Assembly: GCA_014607495.2 (NCBI GenBank)
Contig: CP053169.1
Coordinates: 8,804,001 to 8,868,000 of the forward strand
Direction: 5' to 3'
Length of the DNA: 64,000 bases
DNA from: Carposina sasakii
Lineage: Eukaryota > Arthropoda > Insecta > Lepidoptera > Carposinidae
In this document: piece after piece, positions 51,991 through 62,755 of the stretch
How positions within the stretch are numbered: position 1 is the stretch's first letter
Layout: each line of letters begins with the position of its first letter
Notes under the pieces: model-generated
Seen by the model: only the letters and a program-made list of their open reading frames with translations
Told to the model about the DNA's origin: nothing
The model's database searches: none
Translations under genes and position numbers: made by a program

Positions 51991-52747
51991 AAATAACTGG
52001 ATATTCACCTAAAATAGTTAAAAGATCTGACTTTTTACAAGAGGGTATATCTGTGTCAACATTACTAAAGTCGTTACTGATACTAGAATCGGTTAAAACG
52101 TCACAATTTAAAACTGTCAAATTATTTTGTTTTGAAATGCTAAAATTATTTGTTGACAAGTTAATAACGAAGCCTTGACTCAATATTTCACGACCTAGCA
52201 TAATATCACTACGCATATACACATCGGGTAAAACATGTAATAAAAGTTCTAAACAATAATCATTAATTTCAACATTACACAGTATTTGCTGGGTGCTGAA
52301 TACACTGGTTTGACCAATTCCCGTTAGAGAGACAGTTTTAGCAATTCTTTTACCATTGAAACTTGATGCAACGCTTTCTTTTATTAGTGAACACTCAGCA
52401 CCCGAATCAAAATGAAAATCATAAAATCTACCTTGATTATTAAGAGCGCCGGTCGGTGGTAAAGCGGTAAGTGCAACTATCTTTCGTGGATTCAGACGAA
52501 TTTGACCTCGGCGCACCTCGAAGCCTAGGTACTCTACTTTTTCTTTCAGGAATGAGCACTTTTCAGGATTTAACGAAAATCCCTTCCCAGAAAGAACTTC
52601 TAATACTACCTTTAGTCTATCGAAAGCTTCGTCGATGTTACTGGCCACAACTAGCACGTCATCCATGTACACTACAACGTACTTGTTCACGAGATCGCCT
52701 AGAGCATGTATGAGAGCACGTTGAAACACTGCAGGAGCATTTTTCAA
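51953..52747 (-). pseudogene. Chimeric ORF: RT catalytic core fused to a second aspartic protease
   Basis: Single 264-codon frame. The first third is RT: FQRALIHALGDL, then VVVYMDDVLV and LNPEKCSFLK, up to IVALTALPP. It then changes abruptly to a protease segment with the active-site FDSGAECSL and LTGIGQTSVFS, homologous to but clearly different from the protease at 53.4-53.6 kb. In an ordinary gypsy pol the RT would continue into RNase H here. The last residues run out of frame over an integrase fragment. Confidence 0.8.
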
Positions 52748-52942
52748 ACCGAAGGCATAGTAAGGTACTCATACTGACCTTCAGTTGTCACGAATGCTGT
52801 GCGCTCTATGGACTCCGACTCGATAGGGATCTGGTGAAATCCCGATGCTAAATCTAAAATTGTAAAAAAATGTCCTCCATGCAACCTAGCAATCTGTTCA
52901 GATATGAGTGGTAAAGGAAAACGGTCAGCAACGGTGTATCGT

Positions 52943-53950
52943 TCAACTCCCTATAATCGACACACATTCTATCTGAACCGTCTTTTTTTTAACCAAAAGT
53001 ATCGGGCTTGCGAACGGTGAAGAACTAGGTCTAATTACCTTAGCATTAAGCAGCTCGTTGATCTTGCCCTTCACAATCTGACGTTCATCTGGGGTCAGCC
53101 TGTATGGGCGACGATTTACCGTCTTGTGCGGGTCTACGAGCCGTATCTGCATAGGTTCAGTATCAGCAGGAGAAGTGGGTGTACCGGTAATGAAACTAAG
53201 CTTGAACCGTTCTAAAATCTCAATCAACCTAGGTCTGTATTCATTACTAACGTCAGTATCTACCAAGTCAAGGTCTATACCATTATTTGCAACTACATCA
53301 CATGATTCGACTATGTTAATTTTCTCGAAACGTACTTTATCTACCGACATATGTACAGTCAAACCGATAGCTAGAATTTCACGTCCGATCATAATGTTGT
53401 ATCGCAAACAATGGTCAGGTAAAACATGAAGGAGTATCTCAAAGTTAATATTGTCAATGTCAATTGTCGTTAAAATTTGCATGGTCGAGGCTATAGAAGT
53501 TTGTCCTATACCAGTCATAGAAACATTGTCATAAATTCGCTTACCACTAAATTTCAAAGCAATCGATTCTTTAACTAAGGAACACTCTGAACCTGAGTCG
53601 TAAGTAAATGGGAATGACTCACCAGATTGACGCAGAGAACCCGAAGGCGCATTCACAATGCACACGTCTACTCGCTTTTCCTTAGCTGGACCAGTTCCAG
53701 TGCCGCCGCCGGTACCGTTGTTCCCCTCCTTGATTTTCCTCTTCGGGCAGTCGGATGCATAGTGGCCTTGTTCCCGGCAGTTGAAGCAGGTGATGCGATC
53801 GGTTCTCCCTGTAGGTTGGTTGGTCGAGTTATGGTCCCCGTGAAAGGACCTGTGTTTGGACCGGTCATCTTGCTTCTTCGAATTGGCTTTGTTGCGACAT
53901 TGAAGAGATTTGTGGCCTAGTTGTCCACAATTAAAGCACTTGATGGTCAC
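52943..53950 (-). pseudogene. Gypsy zinc knuckles, aspartic protease and start of RT
   Basis: 335-codon open frame. Two CCHC knuckles (CFNCGQLGHKSLQC and CFNCREQGHYASDC), then protease with the active-site DSGSECSL, then the RT entry RPSSSPFASPILLVKKK. The frame is lost at a T-run (52982-52990); RT continues in another frame toward 52747. Confidence 0.85.
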
Positions 53951-53976
53951 AGCAGATCCATTAGGTCGGTTTCTTT

Positions 53977-54701
53977 TTAGGTCGGGTCCATCACGATAAT
54001 ACTTGATGAATAACTTCTCTTCAGGAACGAGACAGCCTTCAGTTCCTTTTGTAAATGGTTACGCGTCTTGATGTCAGTCGTTATAGCAATCCTCTGAACA
54101 CGTGGCTCTTGTTTTGAAATATGAGCTAAGACAGTGGCTATTGCTATCTGTTCTGTAGTCAGTCCATTCCACCTTGCCATTAAGGATGTTATGAGGGTAG
54201 CGGCGTATGAGGCCAGGCACTCGTTATCTCTCGGTTTCTTGTCGTGCATACCGATGAGAAAGGAAGCAGCAGTTTTCAGGACAGTCATACCTTGCTACGA
54301 AAAGCTCCTTAAAATCGGCCCACGTCATATTAGGAAACGATATTGAAGACAGCCAAGATGATGCTTCGCCCTTGAGTGCGTGGCTTAACGCGATCATCAG
54401 AGAAGATCCATGGCGATGTCGATCTGTGATACACATGTCCGCGGTCGTTATCCAAGCTCGGGCGTCGATGTCTCTTTTCTCTGGTCGAAATCAGGAAGGC
54501 GAATAGAGTCCGAAGATGTAGGTAGTTTATTGCTTGCACCAACGCCAGAAAATTTTGATTTTGTTGCTCGAAGAGAAGACGCCATTTTTCTTCGCTCGAG
54601 TCACTATTTGAAGCACGTGTTTCATGTGGGTGATCCGGGTTGCATCCCACGCCTGATGACGTAGATGGGTCGAGTGGCGTGCCGTTAGGTGTGTCCGACA
54701 T
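53977..54701 (-). pseudogene. Gypsy gag, frameshifted
   Basis: Starts MSDTPNGTPLDPSTSS inside the LTR. Reading continues in other frames with shifts near 54535, 54455 and 54290. The middle part (HALKGEASSWLSS, TWADFKELFVARYD) is typical of retrotransposon gag. Another shift separates it from the zinc-knuckle frame at 53950. Confidence 0.72.
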
Positions 54702-55093
54702 CTTCCAAAATCCGAAATAAAGAATGCGGCGTGTAGTAAACAAGCTTAATTAGGAATCACAAACACTTTCACTGTATCTACGCACAAGATTACTAGGATT
54801 CTAGCGGATAACGTAGAAACGTGGTAAGTACAAGACAGAGGCTGATTACCACCCGTGCTTCGCTCGACAGACGCAACAAGCAAGAACAGAATACCCTCCG
54901 GCTCAATTCAAACGACCCGGTGGTCGTTCTAAATCTACAGTGGCGCCCTCTCAGTACTCTGTCTTGTCTTTACCCAAGTGACAGCTGTCCTCAAGTCAGT
55001 GATAGCTGTCGACTTGACGTTTCTAACTTCAACGATTGAAAATAGATGGCGTTGGAGATCCGACTGTAGGATATGACATCTTGATCTCCGACA
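54657..55093 (-). repeat. 5' LTR of the gypsy-type element
   Basis: 437 bp, identical by eye to 50035-50471 (offset 4622). On the minus strand it begins TGTCGGAGATC. It includes the gag start codon at 54701-54699, so about the first 15 gag codons lie inside the LTR. Confidence 0.8.
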
Positions 55094-55320
55094 TATATAT
55101 ATAGCCCGGTGTCTGTAATAAAACATGATTCGTTTCCTAACGCTCCACGGTGACTTTTACTCGACTTCCCGAAACTCTAACGTAGTGGTGCAATACCAGA
55201 ATACTCAACCACTACACTATTATGCCTTGAAGGCCAACACGTAGCAGGTCATTGGCCTCTAATACTGCATTGAATAATGCAGCCACAACATTTTCAGTTC
55301 CACATAAATAATATTTACCT
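55094..55320 (-). other. DIRS gag DNA adjoining the gypsy insertion
   Basis: Sequence between the gypsy 5' LTR and the stop of the gag frame at 55321. It starts with a TA run. No open frame of note; not recognised further. Confidence 0.4.
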
Positions 55321-55833
55321 TTATTTACATATTAACTTAAACTCGTCATTAATTTTTAATTCAGTGAAACCTGGAGTTGCCAAAAACGAAGGTAAGGTCT
55401 TAGAATACCTAATATTTTGCCAAGTAGGTAGACCAAAATGTTGTAGTTGTTTAATCTTAGCCACTCTTTCAGGCAATGCCGGTTTAATTAGCTTACTCCT
55501 ATCAATATCAAAGCCCACATTGCCCAGATTAAGTACATTGGGAGTAGTCTGAGAAATATTTGGCATGACTAAATAACCTTGTGAAGATACGTCTTGGGGT
55601 GTTGGCCCCTGTTGCAAGCCGCCGAGACCCTTTTCCATGTATATTTTAGATAGAAAACTTACCTGCGCTATCAGGGCATCAATTCTCGAGTCACTTGATG
55701 TGGATTTCCTTTTGAAAGGCGATCTCTCACTCTCCGAAGAGCACGAGGAGGATGAATCACCAGAATTTGACCCTCCGCGGGACTGATTTGGCTCATTTAC
55801 ATCCACACTATTGCTATCCATGGCGGAAATCAC
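55321..55833 (-). pseudogene. DIRS gag-like ORF, N-terminal part
   Basis: A 170-codon open frame starting MISAMDSNSV with a Ser/Glu-rich N-terminus, followed by a short helical segment (RIDALIAQVSFLSKIYMEKG). It lies at the 5' end of the DIRS element. The gypsy insertion separates it from the rest of gag at 49.3-50.0 kb. Function in DIRS elements is poorly known; assigned by place. Confidence 0.6.
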
Positions 55834-56094
55834 TTTTCCTCACAAGAAAACACTCGGTTAACCACTTTTATCAAACTTTTTATCGAGTGAAAAAACTTTC
55901 AAACCGTAATTGCGGCGAGTAACACACACAATATCGTTGACAGCCGGTTCCCGCCTTGTGGTGACAACTGGCCATAGATAAAATAAAGGAGATCTATGGA
56001 TAAGGGTCCTATACACTATCCGTAAGTCAAACAATTAAGGTGAGTACACACTATTCTTCATAATGCGATGCTGTGTTTTCCTAAGGCACATAAT

Positions 56095-56550
56095 AATTGA
56101 TTTCATCCATACGGAATTATTTTCAAAAAATAAAATTACTTAATAATGATATTTAAGTATTTTGACAATAATTATGCCAAGCAAGACTGCTAATAAGCGA
56201 GATGTCGTCAAGTTGATTACAATAGAATCTTTGTAGTACTTACTCACGGCCAACATAAAACGCCTTCCCACATAATACTCGTAATTCCACCATAGATAGC
56301 CTACGAAGTCCCAATCCGAAACTAATTCACAACTAGCTGAGCTGATCATTCATTACTGTTCACCAAGTTGCGGCGAGCCGGGATGATTACCAACTTCCAA
56401 CTCGTTTAGTGTTGGCCAAGGTAGTCCTGTTGAAATTTGCGAAAGTTGCATCACTATCGTAGCCTTTGTTTGAGTGCAAACTTAATTTTCGCGCTATCAG
56501 GGAAATCTGAACGGAAATGTTTATAGACGTAATCCAGCTTATTATAAAAG
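56095..56550. other. Intergenic flank of the DIRS element
   Basis: No repeat or coding signal recognised. Confidence 0.5.
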
Positions 56551-57110
56551 AGGAGTCGGTGCTGAAGCGGGGCTTAATTGTGTACATAATATAATAATAA
56601 CTAGAATAAATTGTGGAACTCTCTGCCTCACACCGTGGGAGATTGCCAAACTGTTACTGCATTTAAGAAAAGGTTAAAGAACCACTACCTCTCGCTTCAA
56701 TAGAAATGAGTCTGTCTATTATATATTTAATTAATAGATATTTATGTATGTTTATGTAGGTATATTTTATTAATTATATTGATTACATTAGGGTATCTAT
56801 TTGTTAAATTCAAATTTTGTTATACATATATTCTGTGTACACGCATATCTACCTTTTATATTTAATTATCACTTTCCCAGATGGTTTGCTGGAAGAAATC
56901 TCTTTCAGAGATAAGCACGCCTTTATACATTTTCTTTCATAATTTCTGTCTGTATGTAATTGTATGTGTACAATAAAGAATAAGAATACATCAGTTGCAT
57001 GTACTTCCGTGAATGTCGTAAGAGTCGACAGGAATGCAGGGGCGTTCCGTCAGGCAATGAGCTAGCTCGTCACTGATCTATTATCTCATATCTAATAGAA
57101 CTTCTATGCT
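56551..57110 (+). repeat. Family D SINE, split by the LINE tail
   Basis: GTGCTGAAGCGGGGCTTAAT before and GAATACATCAGTTGCATGTA, GTCGTAAGAGTCGACAGG after the LINE insertion. Confidence 0.58.
56585..56990 (+). pseudogene. CR1/Jockey-like LINE 3' end inserted in a family D SINE
   Basis: Frame 56609-56701 reads LWNSLPHTVGDCQTVTAFKK and ends LKNHYLSLQ stop, the usual RT C-terminus of CR1/Jockey-type LINEs. The following tail has GGTTTGCTGGAAGAAATCTC and ends GTACAATAAAGAATAA. Family D SINE sequence stops before and resumes after. Confidence 0.62.
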
Positions 57111-57346
57111 GCTCTGGAAGTAAAAACATATAATACTACAGCTGCTTCTCTTCCCGGGCATACTGTACAAGTCATTAGAGAGACAAGAAGGTCTGGGTGT
57201 TTTGTAAGCGATAGGCTGACCACCTGTCACTACTAACCGAACTTGTACATCTCAACTATACCCTCAAAATTGGTCAGAAGTGTCACCATGTGTTTCTATC
57301 GGCCCTTGGTGCTCTGCCTACCTCAGTAAGGGATAAAGGGGTGATT
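57111..57346 (+). repeat. SINE-like repeat, family E
   Basis: CTACAGCTGCTTCTCTTCCC through GGATAAAGGGGTGATTAT; the next base pair TA starts a family F element. Confidence 0.65.
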
Positions 57347-57728
57347 ATACAGGATGATTTTTGGTCGTCAACGTTCCCGAAAACTACGGAATCTCCTCAT
57401 CATCACGATCATTTTTCTCAATGGAAGCATACCTGGGAAGTGTCTGGTTTCCAAAATATTAGGGTCCAAAGTTGAGTAAATAGACTGCGTTTTTCTGCAT
57501 AAATGCACATAGACGCGCGTAGCAGGATTTTTTCACGAAAAATAATTAATATCTGTCTATAAAAAAACTAACATAAACACTAGACACTATAAATTTCGCA
57601 CGATCAAGGAATTTTTTTTTTTTTTTTTTTAATTTCCCAGCATTTTTTTTTTGGCATAAACTTACTTTATTTCATGTATAGAATATGTACCCTTCGTTAA
57701 AGGTGGCCACAAAAAAACACCCTGTATA
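57347..57728 (+). mobile_element. Family F element, longest copy
   Basis: TACAGGATGATTTTTGGTCG start, long body with CGCGCGTAGCAGGATTTTTT, a poly(T) run, and AAAAAACACCCTGTATA end. The ends resemble those of families A and B. Confidence 0.68.
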
Positions 57729-57978
57729 CAGGTGTAACAAAAAGGGTATGTTAAGCGAAAAGCTACGTAAATAGCCCACTGTAGAGAACCTATCCACAAA
57801 ATTTGAGACTCGAAATCACATGTTTATTTTTTCCGATAGTATGGAGAATTTCTTAGAAAATGTCATACAATCTTGAAAAATAAACATGTGATTTAGAGTC
57901 TCAAATTTTGTGGATAGGTTCTCTACATTGGGCTTGTAGCTTTTCGCTTAACATACCCTTTTTGTTACACCCTGTATA
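57724..57978. mobile_element. Family A hairpin MITE
   Basis: Begins in the last bases of the family F element (shared TATACAGG). Inverted arms as in other copies; ends GTTACACCCTGTATA. Confidence 0.76.
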
Positions 57979-58689
57979 AGCCAATCATAATTATTTTGAC
58001 AGATATTCCATATACATGTCAAAAATCAAGTAAAACGAGGTTTTATCTTGTATGTATGCCTATTTTATATACCCTGGATTATCCCACCACACCACTCATT
58101 CCCGCCACTGCAACTACTGGAAGCCAAGATAAACACTAACAGGTATGTGTTAAACGAATTGTGCTAAAACTCACAGCGGCACAAGGTCTGTTCGAAATTA
58201 AAAATGACAACATAAGCCGGATAATCCGCATCCTCAGTCCGGACCAATCCGCTCGTGTCATTCAAATTCTGTTTCAATTTCGAACTGCAACGGACAGCGG
58301 CGATTGGCCGTGATTACGGTCGGCGACGGAACGAGGATTAACTGTCGAAATTCAAATTCAAACATCCGGATTTGAACTTGATTTGTTTAAACAGTTTTTA
58401 ATCTGGATAAGCTGTGATGATTGAATTGGACAGGTGCTGTGGTTTTTCTATTGTTCTGCATTTTGTTACATCAATTCTTACGATTAATACTAGCTTATAT
58501 TGCTCATTGCCTCCACAAACCTATACAGGTTTAGAGGTAACAGAATATTAAAATGTGTGATACACTGTATTTACCCTAATAAATAAAAAATAAATAATAA
58601 AAAAAACATACGTTTCGTTGTAGCATTCACGTTAAAAATTGCTTATTCGCAGTAGGTACCACGTCAGTATATGAGCTAATAATAATCCT
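57979..58689. other. Intergenic, nothing recognised
   Basis: Mixed composition with no open frame of note and no match to other repeats in the window. Confidence 0.5.
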
Positions 58690-58957
58690 TCATCATCATC
58701 ATCATCATCAGCCTACTGCAGTCCACTGCTGGACGTAGGCCTCCCCCAGGGCACGCCGCAAGACCGCCATGGGGGGTATTTGCCCATAGTCACCACCCTG
58801 GGCAGGCGGTTTGGTGACCGCAGTTTGTATTTTGGACTATGTTGTCAACACGGGAGGCGCTGCTGCCCACCTCCCGGAAACCCTTAATCGCCTCGTACGA
58901 TACCCACGGGCAGACATGGAGTGGTACGAATTCTACTCTGCCGGCACCACGCGGCAA
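58690..58957 (+). repeat. Family C repeat (RTE-tail SINE-like)
   Basis: Complete copy, starting in CATCATCATCATCATCAGCC and ending GCCGGCACCACGCGGC. Confidence 0.72.
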
Positions 58958-58964
58958 TCCTTAC

Positions 58965-59179
58965 TAGATTATAAATGAGAAAGTAACTCTGTCTGTCTAT
59001 GTGTCTAGCTATCACACTAAAACTTCTGAACCGATTAAAATGAAATTTGGTACACCGGTAGTCTAGAGCCTGAGAAAGGACATAGACTTTTCATCCCGGG
59101 AAAATGTTTTTATCCCTGATAATTTAGACATTTTATTTTTTCTGCAGTCCACGCGGACGGAGTCGCGGGCGTCCACTAT
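58965..59179 (+). mobile_element. Helitron-like element (Lep1-type)
   Basis: CTGAACCGATTAAAATGAAA, TCCCGGGAAAATGTTTTTAT, CTGCAGTCCACGCGGACGGA and a GCGGGCGTCCACTATA end (CTAG decayed). Confidence 0.62.
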
Positions 59180-59255
59180 AAATATTATAATACAAGTTTC
59201 AGTATACAAAACTTTTTTAAAACTAGCTTTTATTATTTGACAATAAATCTTCTAT

Positions 59256-59538
59256 GCTGCTCTGGGAGTGAAAAAAACGTATAATACTACAGCTGCTTCT
59301 CTTTCCAAGCATAATAAGTCAGTACACGGAGAAGAGGGTCTTGGTGTTTTGTAGACGATGGCGTGGTACACCTGTCCGGTGTAGGTGGTCACACCTGTCA
59401 CTACTAACCGAACTTGTACGTCTCAACTATACCCTCAAAATTTGCCAGAAGTGGCACCATGTGGTTCTATCGGCCCTTGGTGCTCTGCCTACCCCGTAAG
59501 GAATAAAGGCGTGATTATATGTATGTATGTATGTAATA
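59256..59538 (+). repeat. SINE-like repeat, family E
   Basis: CTACAGCTGCTTCTCTTTCC through GGCGTGATTATATG and TATG repeats. Confidence 0.65.
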
Positions 59539-61103
59539 AAATGAACTGATCAAACAAACGACCCCTAACTCGATAGAGTTTCGTCGTTTATTTACGGAGT
59601 TCCTATCGCCACCTTCCAGCTCCATCATCAGATCAGCTCTATGTCATAATAATATTCTATCGTCATCCGATTTATACATGCATGTGAAATTTCGGCTAAA
59701 TCGGAAACCGGGAAGTGGATCAAATTTAACTTGCAAGATTTGGTTACAGACAACGGGAGAGGTAAAACTAAATAATAGATAATATGTAGTTTCCTTTACA
59801 ATATGATTTTCCCGCTGTAACTTCACTAAAGTAGATTTGAACGGAATACATTGATGTTTCCCATTTCTACTTCCCTATTTAATTCCGCCATTCAATGGCT
59901 TAACTTTTGTTTAAGAGCTAACTTTGCTGTCTGTGTAATAGTTCTGTATCCATCACAAAGTTATCAGGCAAATTTTGAAAGTCTGTTATCAGATTTTGAG
60001 GTGAAAACCACTGAAATTGTATTTCCGTATTTTTTTCTCTCCGAAACATCGTTTCTCTTTGGAATCGATAGATGTTCCATGTCGTAACATTTGGGCCAAA
60101 AATAATAAAAAGCTGCAGAGAATATTCGGGATTATTCTGATCGGTCACCCTATTTTGTACCTTAAATCGGAAAAAGTTTGACCAGTCCCCCTGTCTTCTT
60201 ACAAATTGAGGGTCAGATCAAACATTTAACCGATCTATCACCCTAAGGAGACAAAACAGTGTGACAGATCCATGGAGAAGGAATCCTATGGACAGATCTG
60301 AATTATCTAAAAAATACACTAACTGGCGCACACGTTTTTTGTTTTTTTTTTTTCGAGCAGAATAAAAAGCATACGTGCGTATCGAAAACGGACCGGAAGC
60401 GCGCTTTCAAAAAAACCTAATCCAGCGCTGTCATACATTTCGTTTGCATGGGCAGTTATTGCAGATAATGTGATCAAGACGGGATGGACGATAATAAAAT
60501 CGAAAGTGAAACGATATTGCGGGACGGGCCCTGTTGGTGTGGATTTCTCTTAGTAATTGAGATACAACTTAAACAGGGACAAAGATTTAATTAAATTATT
60601 GGGAAATTTAGGATCCCATCAACTAACAAACTGCTGTGAAAATGGTTATGAGCTTGGAGTTCTGAGCAACTTAACTATTTTGCGAATTGAAGGCGCGTGA
60701 AACTGTCGGAGGCGTAAAATACTGTTTAATCAAATTAATGAAACTGAAAATGTTTTTGTTTATGTATAGGGGAGAGTTGGATATTACCGCGCGGTTGATA
60801 ATTCCGCGCATCAGCATATATCAAACCATCCACTAGTTTTGCGATACAGTGCATAAACATCGATTATGCCTATACCATACCCCGAGCATCGCCGATACTT
60901 TCTGGGCGACGATGGAGACAGCATGTCTTGCAGAAGTTTTTTCCGTCATTCCTTATAAAATTTCGTACATACTTTTCAAAAGAGGTAAGTGATACTGTGT
61001 TATTTTAATACTTTGATATCATACATTTTTAAAGCTTATAAACCGACAGAGAAAAACTACAAAAATCATTATTTTGTATAATTCAATTATATTTTCGTTT
61101 TAG
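59539..61103. other. Intergenic, nothing firm
   Basis: Contains GGGGAGAGTTGGATATTACC at about 60770, which with the fragment at 61104 might mark a decayed DNA transposon. Otherwise unrecognised. Confidence 0.4.
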
Positions 61104-61175
61104 ATGGATGAATCTGTGCGAAGGAATAAGAAGAAGTCATGGGATCTAGAAAATATGAACATTTCATTAAAATAA
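61104..61175 (+). pseudogene. Possible pogo-type transposase N-terminal remnant
   Basis: After a TTTTAG, a short frame reads MDESVRRNKKKSWDLENMN and stops at TAA. Its basic run followed by SW(D/E)-E-M resembles the start of the psq-type helix-turn-helix of pogo transposases. Very short, so weak. Confidence 0.25.
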
Positions 61176-61550
61176 TAATAAATAATTCAAAATTTTCTTA
61201 CATAGGTACGAGTATATCGTCATACTTTATATAGTTTTTTCTTTGGGTATATATCTTTGATTTATACACATTTTTTATTATTATTATTTTGGTTACCATG
61301 TACAGACAGCGTTTGACAATACCACGCTTCTAAAGGTTTTTGTAATTTTACCGGATTTTTTTATCATACAGTATGTGTATCTGAATACATTTTTATTATA
61401 TATCAAATGTTTTCCTAATTATGGACCCATAGATTTATAACATACGCCGTAGTGGTTCTTTTTGTAAATGAGTAACAGAATTGGTGGAAACGTTTTTGGT
61501 TTCGGTACTATTTTTGTGCTGTTGTGTAATAATAAATTTTGTAAATTCGA

Positions 61551-61820
61551 TAATTTTTCTCCGTGGAAGCATACCTGGGAAGTGTCTGGTTCCCAAGATA
61601 TTAGGGTCCAAAGTTGTGTAAATAGACTACGTTTTCTGCATAAATGCACATAGACGCGCGTAGCAAGATTTTTTCACGAGAAATAATTAATATCTGTCTA
61701 TGAAAAAACTAGCACTAACACCGGACACTATAAATTACTCCCTATATTTTATTACTTTATTTGATGTATAGAGAATGTACCCTTCGTTAAGGGTGGCAAC
61801 GAAAAAACACCCTGTATATT
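61551..61820 (+). repeat. Family F repeat
   Basis: TTTTTCTCCGTGGAAGCATA, GGGTCCAAAGTTGTGTAAAT, CGCGCGTAGCAAGATTTTTT and an AAAACACCCTGTATA end; the left end is truncated. Confidence 0.64.
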
Positions 61821-61949
61821 TGCATGGCACATTTTTTCTCAAAACATGTTCCTAATACAATATATGTAATAATAACTTGTACCTTGTTTTGAGCAAATAA
61901 ATAATCGTTTCGTATAATATTTGTGACTACTTTACTCTTATCCTGCTTC

Positions 61950-62187
61950 TACAGGGGTGTAACAAAAGGGGTCTTATAGCCCACTATTATCCACAAAATT
62001 TCAGACTCGAATCACATGTTTATTTTTCCAGATAGTATGGAGAATTCCTAAACAACTCAGGAATATTCATACAATTTTGGAAAAAAAAAATGTGATTTCG
62101 AGCCTCAAATTTTGGAAATAAGTTTTCTATAGTGGGCTATTTACATAGCTTTTCGCTTAACATACCCTTTCTGTTACACCCTGTATA
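61950..62187. mobile_element. Family A hairpin MITE, internally shortened
   Basis: ACAGGGGTGTAACAAAAGGG start and GTTACACCCTGTATA end. Confidence 0.68.
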
Positions 62188-62262
62188 ACCCTATAGGGTC
62201 CAGTGATTCTTTTTCTTTTGCCTTGGTCTAAAGGACAGACATTGTAAATTTATATATGTAGT

Positions 62263-62755
62263 ACTAGTGGACGCCCGCGACTCCTTCCGCGTGGACTACA
62301 GAAAAAATATTATGTCGAAATTATCCGAGATAAAAACATTTTCCCGGATAAACAGTAGCCTATATGTTAAGTGGGACCTGTCACAATATATTCCTGGCTA
62401 CTACCGTTTCTGAAAAATGTTCAAAAAATCATTCTTTTGGGTACTATTGCGTTGATAAAGGTCAAGGATGTAACAAAAAGGGTATGTTAAGCGAGAAGCT
62501 ATGTAAATAGCCCACTATAGAGAACCTATCCACAAAAATTTGGCCGGATCGGATAGAATTTTTTAAATTTCTCAGGAATTTTCAACAATCTTGAAAAATA
62601 AAAACGTGATTTCGAGTCTCAAATTTTGGAAATAGGTTCTCTATAGTGGGCTATTTATACAGCTTTTCGCTTAACATACCCTTTCTGTTACATCCTGTAT
62701 ATCTTCCATGTACAGACAGCGATCCGTTACATTTTTATTATATGTATAGATTTAT
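62263..62755 (-). mobile_element. Helitron-like element (Lep1-type), split by a family A MITE
   Basis: ACTAGTGGACGCCCGCGACT at the left; body to GCGTTGATAAAGGTC; MITE; then CTTCCATGTACAGACAGCGA and a GATCCGTTACATTTTTATTA end. Matches the order in the copy at 18.97-19.32 kb read in reverse. Confidence 0.68.
62464..62702. mobile_element. Family A hairpin MITE inside a Helitron-like element
   Basis: GTAACAAAAAGGGTATGTTA start (outer bases decayed) and GTTACATCCTGTATA end; one arm carries a short foreign GGCCGGATCGGATA. Confidence 0.7.

Larger units (their letters stand above)
50035..55093 (-). mobile_element. Ty3/gypsy-type LTR retrotransposon inserted in the DIRS element, mosaic and degenerate
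   Basis: Flanked by identical 437-bp direct repeats that start TG and end CA, and by a possible 4-bp target duplication TATA (50031-50034 and 55094-55097; weak, as the site is a TA run). Minus-strand order: gag with two zinc knuckles, aspartic protease, RT, then a second protease fused to that RT, an integrase C-terminal fragment, tandem repeats, a second RT fragment, more tandem repeats, LTR. Full RNase H and the integrase core are not visible. No clear primer-binding site or polypurine tract was found. Confidence 0.82.
46633..56094 (-). mobile_element. DIRS-type tyrosine-recombinase retrotransposon, degenerate, split by a gypsy element
   Basis: The ends are inverted repeats (46683-46822 against 55933-56077). 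Near the left end, 46855-46951 is complementary to the two element ends placed head to tail: 46855-46912 matches the left end and 46913-46951 the right end. This is the internal complementary region known from DIRS elements, which is thought to template the circular intermediate. Without the inserted gypsy element the length is about 4.4 kb, near the usual DIRS length. On the minus strand the order is gag, reverse transcriptase, tyrosine recombinase; no LTR, integrase or aspartic protease belongs to it. Several stops and frameshifts show it is dead. Confidence 0.85.
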
